From: an uncultured Eubacteriales bacterium
GTDB lineage: Bacteria > Bacillota > Clostridia > Oscillospirales > Oscillospiraceae
Assembly: GCA_900317375.1 (NCBI GenBank)
Contig: ONGJ01000008.1
Location: 17,015-81,014, forward strand
Length of the DNA: 64,000 bases
Direction: 5' to 3'
Shown: positions 44,041 through 50,924 of the stretch, in pieces
How positions within the stretch are numbered: the first letter of the stretch is position 1
Layout of the letters: each line of letters opens with the position of its first letter
Notes under the pieces: generated by a model
The model's database searches: none
Told to the model about the DNA's origin: nothing
Seen by the model: only the letters and a program-made list of their open reading frames with translations
Made by a program: the position numbers and the translations under genes

Positions 44041-45861
44041 GGGGCTGTAGCGAAATGAAAAAACGCTACAGCTCCATTTTTATGTTGGTAATGGTCATAT
44101 CAGGCTTCATAAAGGTGGCAATACTGAAAAACAGAGTATAATACTCCTGACTCACCGAGGAATTCGACGAGCCATCGGTCACAAGTATTCTGTTTTGCCC
44201 AGACTAAGCCGTATCTTTTTCAAACAATTGCGTGCCGGTCCGATCTTGTTGGATCTTGGCATGCAATTTGTTTATGTCATAAGCCATCGCCAGCAGAAGA
44301 ATTTCGGTCGTTACCTTCTTTTGTCCGCGCAGAAGAAACTGACGAAACCCATAGTTCTGCTTTACAACTCCAAATGCACCTTCTGACTGGATGGAGCGGT
44401 TCATTCGTAGGAGAATACCCTGTTCGCTGGTAATCCTCTTCAGGGAAGCAGCCCTTTGTTCAATGAATCTCTTTGAGACATGAATCTGACGGTTGCCTTT
44501 TGCTCTTGTACAGGTCTTTTTAAAGGAGCAGGCAGAGCAGTTATCACATTCATAGTATGTGATCTCGCTTTCAAACCCGCTTTTGCTCTTCCGCTTTCCC
44601 ACATACTTTACCCGAAGCTTCTGGCCTGCCTGACAGGTATATTCGTCTTTCTCTGCATCATAGGCCATGTTCTCCCACAAAGCCATGTTGCTCTTATACT
44701 TTTTTGTCTTACTGCGTTCATAGTTCTGAGGTTTGATATAACAGGGCTTTTGTGCCGACTCAAACCAGCAGTAGTTCTCTTCGCTTTCATAGCCTGCGTC
44801 AGCGGTCACATCCTTGTATTCCATCCCGTGACACTGCATCTCTTCCAACAGCGGGATCAGGGTCAGCTGATCACTTCGTTCGGATGAAACCACCACTCCG
44901 GTGATGTATTCTCCCTCTACTCCAAACTGTACATTGTATCCGGGTTTAAGCTGTGAATTGCGCATGTGATCTTCTTTCATGTGCATAAACGTGGCATCCG
45001 GGTCTGTTTTGGAAAAACTGTTTCTTCCACGAAATGTTTCGTTGTACTGCCGGTATTTCTCTTTCCTGGCGAGCAGTTCCCGAAGCTGTTCTATATCCCG
45101 CTGCAGATCAGTTTTTCGTTTTCCGCGTCCATGTACAAAGTTGAAGTCCACCTTGGCTTCCAGCTGCTCAAGCAGGGTACTCGGTTCGGCGGCAATGACA
45201 CCGTGTTTCTCGCATAATACGGGCAGCAGTTTTTCTGTCTTTTCATCCAAACGAGCCTCATACTTGTTTGTACTCTTCTTCCATACAAAGCTGTATTTGT
45301 TGGCGTTTGCTTCAATCTTTGTCCCATCTACGAACAAATGCTCATATTTGATTTCCCCCATCCCGTGCAGCTTTTCCACAAGCTGGTAGAAAATCTCTTC
45401 CGCACATTCGGACAGTCGTTTACTTCGAAATCTCGCTATCTCAAAGTGACTCGGTGCCGGCGATCCGTCCAACAGCCAGATATAATTGATATCCCGCTCA
45501 CAGCAGCTTTTTATTCTCCTTGACGAATAAATGTGCTCCATGCCTGCATACAGTATGATTTTCAGCATGGTGCGCGGAGGTGTTGCCGGCGGCCGGCCGT
45601 GTGAGTCATATGCTCTCATGAGTGCGCGTAAATCCATCTCCTCCACTATTTTATCTAAGAGCCTCACACTGTCGTTTGCCGGAATCACTTTTTCCGCGAA
45701 ACTTTCATCAATTTTTAGTTGCACATTCCGCTCGCATGTGCCATAATCTTTCTGCGGTAATTTATCTTTCACAAATTTATTTTACCACAAAAAAGAAGCT
45801 GAGGCGACTGTTTCCAGCCGTCTCAGTTTTCTTTTTTTTCGGGCTGTTTTGCTACAGCCCC
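44041..45861 (-). mobile_element. Complete IS1182-family insertion sequence
   Basis: The element carries one intact transposase gene and matching terminal inverted repeats: the left end GGGGCTGTAGCGAAA (44041) equals the right end read inward GGGGCTGTAGCAAAA (from 45861) except for one base. The left end folds into a 12-base hairpin with an 11-base loop (44041-44075). The right end holds two hairpins (45796-45824 and 45841-45860) that would stop outside transcription from entering the transposase gene. No direct target repeat is visible. It sits between convergent genes (phosphoribosyltransferase and response regulator). Confidence 0.88.
44204..45772 (-). CDS. IS1182-family DDE transposase
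   Basis: The 522-residue protein has the N-terminal DUF772-type segment (RPPATPPRTMLKIILYAGMEHIYSSRRI), the first catalytic aspartate in FVDGTKIEANANKYSFVWKKS, the second in VTADAGYESEENY, a four-cysteine insertion (CDNCSACSFKKTC) and the glutamate in IQSEGAFGVVKQNYGFRQF. The frame is intact and of normal length, so the element could be active. It lies wholly inside the inverted repeats. Confidence 0.95.
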   Translation of the reverse strand: MKDKLPQKDYGTCERNVQLKIDESFAEKVIPANDSVRLLDKIVEEMDLRALMRAYDSHGRPPATPPRTMLKIILYAGMEHIYSSRRIKSCCERDINYIWLLDGSPAPSHFEIARFRSKRLSECAEEIFYQLVEKLHGMGEIKYEHLFVDGTKIEANANKYSFVWKKSTNKYEARLDEKTEKLLPVLCEKHGVIAAEPSTLLEQLEAKVDFNFVHGRGKRKTDLQRDIEQLRELLARKEKYRQYNETFRGRNSFSKTDPDATFMHMKEDHMRNSQLKPGYNVQFGVEGEYITGVVVSSERSDQLTLIPLLEEMQCHGMEYKDVTADAGYESEENYCWFESAQKPCYIKPQNYERSKTKKYKSNMALWENMAYDAEKDEYTCQAGQKLRVKYVGKRKSKSGFESEITYYECDNCSACSFKKTCTRAKGNRQIHVSKRFIEQRAASLKRITSEQGILLRMNRSIQSEGAFGVVKQNYGFRQFLLRGQKKVTTEILLLAMAYDINKLHAKIQQDRTGTQLFEKDTA

Positions 45862-45889
45862 TTTTTCGGCCTGCGGCGGCCGTATGGTT

Positions 45890-46705
45890 TTACTCTCCGC
45901 GTGCCGATGTCTGCTCGTACTGCAGCGAGGCGCGTGTTTCCTCAGCAAAAGCATACTGGGTCATGTATTTCCCGCTGAACTGATGCACTGCCATGGGATC
46001 GCCCTGCAGGTAGCGGTAATAGTCGCAGTCCAGACGGGAAACGTCCAGGCCAAGACCAATCCGCTCCTGATGCCGGATGACATCCGCCGCGCCCGCCGCG
46101 GCAAACACGTCCTTCAGATCCTTGACGCATTTACGCAGGCGCGCCTTGGTATGCTGATCCGCTGGCTCATCCGGCCACAGCGTGCCGATCAGGGTATCAT
46201 TCGAGCAGAGCGCGCCGTAATGGTCGACCAGACAGGCCAGCAGCTCCTTGCTCTTGGAATAGGAAAAATCCAGCGGGACTCCGCCGCAGTACGCCTCGAA
46301 CGGTCCGAAACAGCGGATGCGGATCTTCCCCGCCTGCTGTCCGTCAATTTGAAAACGCAGCACGGAGAGCTGGTGCGCCACCGCCTCCTGTATCAGCGGC
46401 TTCAGCAGATAACCGCTGGCGTCCAGTTCAAACGCATTCATGGCATACTCCTGATGCCCGGTGATGAAAACGATGTTCAGTCTCGGATAGCGTGCCCTGA
46501 GCCGTCGGCCGAGTGAGAGACCGTCAAGATCACCGGGCATTTCCACGTCCAGAAACGCCACGTCCAGCGGCGACTCTCCGGCAAGGCGAAGAGCCTCGGT
46601 GCCCGTGGTCGCGCCCAGATGCACGCCGTCAGGGTCCAGCCGGCTCAGAATGCTGTTCATCTGCGTCACGACCAGCTCGCGGTCGTCAACGGTGAGGGTA
46701 TGCAT
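45890..46705 (-). CDS. Response regulator with SARP-like DNA-binding/BTAD output
   Basis: The 271-residue protein has a receiver domain (1-120) with acidic pair TVDDRE, phosphorylation site LDVEMPG near residue 53, the T of FITGH and K103 in LLKPL. The second half begins IRIRCFGPFEAYCGGVPLDFSYSKSKELLACLVDHYG, the winged-helix start of SARP/AfsR-type activators, and continues into a BTAD-like helical region. It is the last gene after a membrane protein and a LytS-type kinase. A binding-site pair with SARP geometry lies in the divergent promoter region at 48602-48745. Confidence 0.88.
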   Translation of the reverse strand: MHTLTVDDRELVVTQMNSILSRLDPDGVHLGATTGTEALRLAGESPLDVAFLDVEMPGDLDGLSLGRRLRARYPRLNIVFITGHQEYAMNAFELDASGYLLKPLIQEAVAHQLSVLRFQIDGQQAGKIRIRCFGPFEAYCGGVPLDFSYSKSKELLACLVDHYGALCSNDTLIGTLWPDEPADQHTKARLRKCVKDLKDVFAAAGAADVIRHQERIGLGLDVSRLDCDYYRYLQGDPMAVHQFSGKYMTQYAFAEETRASLQYEQTSARGE

Positions 46706-46708
46706 GCT

Positions 46709-47803
46709 TCAGCCTCCCTTCCTGGGGATCAGGATCGTCGCCTTCGTGCCGTTCTCTGCTACGGCATATTCCAGACTGCCGCCGCAGAGCTCGGCCAGAC
46801 GCCTGCGTGTGCTTTCGATGCCGATGCCGCGCCGCTCGCGCTGCTCGTCCGTCAGGCCGTCAGGAATCAAGCCGTGGTCCTCGACACGAATGCGAATGTA
46901 TTCCCCTGCCTCTTCCGTTGCGAGTGTCACGCGTCCCGTGCCGTCCCGATGCGTCAGCGCGCCGTGCTTGACGGCGTTCTCAACGATGGGCTGAACCGTG
47001 AGCGCGGGGAGCAGAAAATCCCGTACCTCGAGCTCATAGTCAAAGGAAAACTGCCTCGCCGGGTCGGCAAGTTCGAGAGCGATATACTGCCGGATGTGTC
47101 GCAGTTCGTCATCAAAGGGAATCGGTTCCTCCGAGGACAGCGCATCCATGTTGCTGCGAAGATAGCCCGAGAGGTTTTCAATGCTCTCCGCGGCTGCGGC
47201 CGCGTCGGTCTGGCACAGCGCCTCGATGGAGGACAGCATGTTGAAAATGAAATGCGGCTGCATCTGTACCGTCATCAGCAGCGCCTGATCCCGGCTGAGC
47301 CGCTGTTCGGCTGCTTCCATCTGCTTCCCGCGCTCCATCTGAATGATGATCTGGTTGAGCTGCAGGGCAACTGACCAGGCGAGCCCGGAAAAGCCGAACT
47401 GAGGAAACGCGATTCTCAGGCAAAAAGCGATGACCGGCGGCAAAACGGTGCAGACGATCTGCATGAAGGGAATCTGGTCGCCCTTAGAGACGCGAATGAT
47501 GTTGTTCCCGTCACAGAGAATGCACAGGATCATCAGCGAGGATGAGAACAGCGCAGGCACAAGGGCGGCGTCATAGAACAATTGTGCCGAGGATGCCCCG
47601 AGCCGGGCAAACGCGGTGACATGACCCACGAGGCGCAGGGACAGCACAAACAGATGCATCAGTGCCGCATAGAACAGCAGGTTCTGTTTCCGGCCGTTGA
47701 GCTTTCTGCCATATCGGCCGCCGATCAGCGGCAGCAGAAGCATCAGCAGGATCAGCAGCCCGCAGCTGTCCAGAATGATGTTGCAGATCACACGATTTTC
47801 CAT
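46709..47803 (-). CDS. LytS-type membrane sensor histidine kinase
   Basis: From ATG 47803 (364 residues) the protein has about five or six membrane helices (residues 8-165), then a short coiled linker (QMERGKQMEAAEQRLSRDQ), a His_kinase domain with phospho-acceptor motif QMQPHFIFNML near residue 200 and a HATPase domain (IVENAVKHG, GIGIESTRRRL, GTKATILIP). The ribosome site overlaps the end of the upstream membrane-protein gene. It is the kinase partner of the response regulator three bases downstream. The signal is unknown. Confidence 0.92.
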   Translation of the reverse strand: MENRVICNIILDSCGLLILLMLLLPLIGGRYGRKLNGRKQNLLFYAALMHLFVLSLRLVGHVTAFARLGASSAQLFYDAALVPALFSSSLMILCILCDGNNIIRVSKGDQIPFMQIVCTVLPPVIAFCLRIAFPQFGFSGLAWSVALQLNQIIIQMERGKQMEAAEQRLSRDQALLMTVQMQPHFIFNMLSSIEALCQTDAAAAAESIENLSGYLRSNMDALSSEEPIPFDDELRHIRQYIALELADPARQFSFDYELEVRDFLLPALTVQPIVENAVKHGALTHRDGTGRVTLATEEAGEYIRIRVEDHGLIPDGLTDEQRERRGIGIESTRRRLAELCGGSLEYAVAENGTKATILIPRKGG

Positions 47804-47811
47804 CTTTTCAC

Positions 47812-48561
47812 CTATTCGGAAAGGGCGGCAATCAGGCCTGTCACAGAGCGTGCGGTGCATACGACCTGAACGCGGCATACCACATAGAATATCAGCGATG
47901 CTGCCGCAGCTGCGAGCACAACTGTTCTCGTCTGTTCCACCAGGCGGAGAGCCGTCAGGAGGAACGCCGCGGCGAAAAGCAGAACAAGCAGCAGAACCGC
48001 CGAAAAAAAGCGGCGTGAGAGCGCCAGCGCACGGTGTGACTGTGCCGGCGCGCCGATGCTCTCCAGGACCTCACCGTATCCGCACAGCAGGGCGCGCACG
48101 GCAAGGGCGTGAAAGCCGAGCTGCAGCAGCAGGGCTGCAAAATCAAGGATCGAGGTGAGCGTCACAATGCTGTCGCCCGGCATCATCAGGTCTGTCATGT
48201 GAGCAAACATGGCGACCGCGTCTGCCACCATCAGCAGCACAAACCAACGCTTTGCCCACAACAGATTACGCGAGCCGGATTCCAGCTCACCCAGACCGCT
48301 GACGGTCAGCAGAGCGCACAGCGCCGACAGGCAGTACTGCAGGGTGAGAACGGCATACATTGACCGCACGGCGAGGCTGGGATCTGTCAGCAGGTCGACT
48401 ACAGATACCGTTTCCGGGTCAATGCCCGCACTGCCCAGCTGCCGGATCACCATCACGAGAAACAAAGCAATCACGGCGGGCATCAGAAAGAGCAGCACGA
48501 GGTCGAGCAGCAGCCCGACATGGATGCGTCTGAAATTGGATGCACGCAGGCTGCTCATCAT
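47812..48561 (-). CDS. Hydrophobic membrane protein of unknown function
   Basis: From ATG 48561 (249 residues) the protein has about six predicted membrane segments (starting VGLLLDLVLLFLMPAVIALFLVMVI) and no motif I recognise. AAGGGG precedes the start. It is the first gene of a three-gene operon with a kinase and response regulator, nine bases from the kinase start. It may be a signal-input partner or the protected membrane target. The promoter just upstream mirrors the one of the divergent operon. Confidence 0.75.
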   Translation of the reverse strand: MMSSLRASNFRRIHVGLLLDLVLLFLMPAVIALFLVMVIRQLGSAGIDPETVSVVDLLTDPSLAVRSMYAVLTLQYCLSALCALLTVSGLGELESGSRNLLWAKRWFVLLMVADAVAMFAHMTDLMMPGDSIVTLTSILDFAALLLQLGFHALAVRALLCGYGEVLESIGAPAQSHRALALSRRFFSAVLLLVLLFAAAFLLTALRLVEQTRTVVLAAAAASLIFYVVCRVQVVCTARSVTGLIAALSE

Positions 48562-48601
48562 GTTTCCCCTTCTTTTCTCCTTTGTTGTATCTGTCTCCTG
48601 C

Positions 48602-48635
48602 AGTTTACCACACAAGGCGTTCCCTATGTGTGAAT
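48602..48635 (-). promoter_or_regulatory. Promoter of the membrane protein-kinase-regulator operon with SARP-like box
   Basis: The box ATTCACACATAGGGAACGC (48617-48635, minus strand) is followed by nine bases and the -10 TAAACT (48602-48607). It takes the place of the -35 box. It matches the divergent box at 48712 in 17 of 19 positions with identical spacing to the -10. Confidence 0.7.
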
Positions 48636-48711
48636 GGAGCCGCAGATAGTTGCCCGCATATTGTTAAATTTTTGTGAACTCGCGCAAAAACAGCTCGAAA
48701 TACGGCCATTC

Positions 48712-48745
48712 ATTCACGCATAGCGAACGCTCGGTTTTCTATAAT
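48712..48745 (+). promoter_or_regulatory. Promoter of the AIM24-thioredoxin operon with SARP-like box
   Basis: The box ATTCACGCATAGCGAACGC (48712-48730) is followed by nine bases and TATAAT (48740-48745). Within it ACGC occurs twice with an 11-base period, the period of SARP direct-repeat sites, and the downstream copy ends close to the -10 as in SARP-activated promoters. The response regulator encoded at 45890 is the natural candidate binder. Confidence 0.7.
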
Positions 48746-48830
48746 TTTATCATCCGAACAAAACAGAAAGGAGAAGACAACATGAAGTACAAAATTCAGG
48801 GAGACAATATTTGTCTGCGAAGCGGGAGCG

Positions 48831-49430
48831 ATGAGCTGGATGAGTCCCAACATGGAGATGGAGACGAAATCCAAAGGCGGCCTCGGTGGGTTTTTCGGCC
48901 GCGCAATCTCCGGCGAGAGCGGCTTTCAAAACTTCTTCACCGCGCGAGGCGGCCAAGGCCTGATTGCGTTTTCCTCGTCCTATGTCGGGAACATTCTGGC
49001 GGTCGAGATCACCCCGGACAAGCCCATCATCATCCAAAAGCGCGCCTTCCTTGCCTGCACCACAGGTGTCGACATGGAGGTCTTTTTCCAGAAGAAAGTC
49101 GGCACGGCCCTGTTCGGCGGCGAAGGCTTTATCATGCAAAAACTTTCCGGCTCCGGCACGGTTTTTCTTGAGCTGGACGGCTCGGTCCTCGAGTACGAAC
49201 TCAAGGCTGGCGAGCAGATGCTGATCTCCACGGGCCACCTCGCCATGATGGAAGAGACAGTCAGCATGGACATTCAGCAGATCAAAGGCGTCAAGAATGT
49301 CCTCTTCGGCGGTGAAAGCCTCTTCAACACCGTCGTCACCGGTCCGGGCGTCGTCACGGTGCAGAGCATGCCGCTGTCGAATCTGGTGGGCCTTATCGCC
49401 GCCCGTATCCCGACAAGCAGCAGCAACTGA
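48831..49430 (+). CDS. AIM24-family protein with disrupted 5' end
   Basis: The 199-residue frame is a nearly complete AIM24/TIGR00266 protein: AMSWMSPNMEMETKSKGGLGGFFGRAISGESGFQNFFTA, then the beta-helix domain to the C-terminus. The true start is probably ATG 48782, with AAGGAGA upstream, encoding MKYKIQGDN; this is in another frame. About 14 residues that family members have between these parts are missing, so a small deletion shifted the frame. Translation from 48831 has only a weak ribosome site. Function of the family in bacteria is unclear (membrane-associated). First gene under the SARP-like box. Confidence 0.75.
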   Translation: MSWMSPNMEMETKSKGGLGGFFGRAISGESGFQNFFTARGGQGLIAFSSSYVGNILAVEITPDKPIIIQKRAFLACTTGVDMEVFFQKKVGTALFGGEGFIMQKLSGSGTVFLELDGSVLEYELKAGEQMLISTGHLAMMEETVSMDIQQIKGVKNVLFGGESLFNTVVTGPGVVTVQSMPLSNLVGLIAARIPTSSSN

Positions 49431-49475
49431 TTAAAACAGAAAGTCATACAGTCCCATACAAGAAAAGGAGAAAAA

Positions 49476-50813
49476 ATGAAAAAACTGATCGCCATGCTGC
49501 TCCTCGCGAGTCTCATGATGAGCATTGCCGTCTCGGCCTGTGCAGACGGCACCATCGACCGCGCCACCGCGGAAAAGGACGATTTCCCAAAGATCGGGGT
49601 AACTCTGTATTATCCTGATGATTTCAAAGTAGAGAAAGGACTTTACACCGCCGCAGCGGACGACGACATGCTTGGCCCAGGCATCTATTTTGTCCAGTGC
49701 AATTACATCGGCGTCAGCATGGAATGGTATGAATCCGCGCTTCATACCGAAGACATCAAGCAGGAAGATATCCAGAAATACATGAATTCGACGATGGCCC
49801 TGCTCATGCTGATCGGTATTGATCAGAACCGGAACGCGGAGGATATCTGCGCTGCCTATAAGGCGCTTACCGGCGCGGACGTCCTATCCCCGGACGACAT
49901 GACCGAAGTCGGGCGGTTTGAGGACATCACCTGGTACCTGCTGGACAAGGACTTCACCGGAAACTATCAGAACCTTGAGCCGGAATATGCCTCAGAATAT
50001 GACAGCCTTCACGCACTGGCCGGCACAATCGCTTCCAATGCCGATTATTACCGGCCTGTGGGCACCTATGACACCATCGCCGACCAGACCGTCTCGTTTG
50101 AAACCACGGACCTCGACGGAAACCCCGTCACCAGCAAGGATATCTTCAGCAAGTACGATGTGACCATGATCAACGTATGGGCGACCTGGTGCAGCGCCTG
50201 CCTCAGCGAGCTGAGCGAGCTGGAGGAGATCAACAGCCGTCTTGCGGAGAAAAACTGCGCTATCGTCGCTATTCTTGGAGACGGCGATGAGGAAGAGGCT
50301 GTCGCTCTGGGCAAGAAGCAGCTTGAAGAAGCGGGCTGCACCTATCTGTGCCTGCGTCCCTTCGACGGATGGGAAGAAGTATTTATCATGAACGAAGGCT
50401 GGCCCACATCGTTCTTCTTCGATTCGACAGGTAAGATGGTTTCCAAGCCGATCGCCGGCGCCGCAGTGACCCGGTATGAGAGCAGAATCGACGATATCCT
50501 GAACGGTGCCGAAGCCAACGAGACCATCGTAAACAACGGCAATGAGAATCAGGCAAATGCCTACCGGATCTTTGTTGTGGACCAGAGCGCCAATCAGGTT
50601 GTCGGTGCCATGGTTCAGTTCTGCACCGCCGACACCTGTCAGATCGGCAAGACCGACGAAAACGGGATGGCCTCGTTCGATAACCCCGAGGGTGTCTATG
50701 AGGTGCACATCCTGAAAGTGCCCAAGGACTATGTGAAAAATGATTCGCTTTATACAACACCCGAGACCTACAGCGACATGACCATCGTGGTTGAAGCGGA
50801 ATCAGCATCGTAA
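49476..50813 (+). CDS. Exported thioredoxin-like (TlpA/ResA-type) protein
   Basis: The 445-residue protein has a lipoprotein-like signal (MKKLIAMLLLASLMMSIAVSAC, possible lipidated Cys22). An uncharacterised N-terminal domain (about 30-190) precedes a TlpA-type thioredoxin domain (about 200-345) with active site WATWCSACLSEL and the cis-proline loop GWPTSFFF. The C-terminal 80 residues resemble a carboxypeptidase-regulatory or Ig-like beta domain. It should reduce or oxidise disulfides outside the membrane. It follows AIM24 by 45 bases and precedes a terminator. Confidence 0.88.
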   Translation: MKKLIAMLLLASLMMSIAVSACADGTIDRATAEKDDFPKIGVTLYYPDDFKVEKGLYTAAADDDMLGPGIYFVQCNYIGVSMEWYESALHTEDIKQEDIQKYMNSTMALLMLIGIDQNRNAEDICAAYKALTGADVLSPDDMTEVGRFEDITWYLLDKDFTGNYQNLEPEYASEYDSLHALAGTIASNADYYRPVGTYDTIADQTVSFETTDLDGNPVTSKDIFSKYDVTMINVWATWCSACLSELSELEEINSRLAEKNCAIVAILGDGDEEEAVALGKKQLEEAGCTYLCLRPFDGWEEVFIMNEGWPTSFFFDSTGKMVSKPIAGAAVTRYESRIDDILNGAEANETIVNNGNENQANAYRIFVVDQSANQVVGAMVQFCTADTCQIGKTDENGMASFDNPEGVYEVHILKVPKDYVKNDSLYTTPETYSDMTIVVEAESAS

Positions 50814-50818
50814 GGAAA

Positions 50819-50856
50819 AAGGATTGCTGTCCTGAACCGGCCGGCAATCCTTTTTT
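50819..50856 (+). terminator. Terminator after the thioredoxin-like gene
   Basis: A nine-base stem (AAGGATTGC / GCAATCCTT) with a 16-base loop ends in six T. Confidence 0.85.
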
Positions 50857-50857
50857 A

Positions 50858-50886
50858 TTGCAAATCCCCCGGGCATGTCATATAAT
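50858..50886 (+). promoter_or_regulatory. Promoter of the sensor-channel gene
   Basis: TTGCAA (50858-50863) and TATAAT (50881-50886) are 17 bases apart, directly after the terminator T run. The channel gene thus has its own transcript and lacks the SARP-like box. Confidence 0.65.
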
Positions 50887-50924
50887 ACTCTCAACTTCTA
50901 TCTATCCCCCTGAAGGAGACTGCC

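Noticed and set aside
37025-45824. GCCGTCTCAG occurring in two terminator stems, resembling a DNA uptake sequence
   Set aside because: Only two copies are visible, both in hairpins, and the organism type does not suggest uptake-sequence-based transformation.
45855-45885. CCCC followed by CGTA near the right IS end, like a SigI promoter
   Set aside because: The spacing is 19 instead of 20, no gene starts downstream on that strand, and CCCC belongs to the IS inverted repeat.
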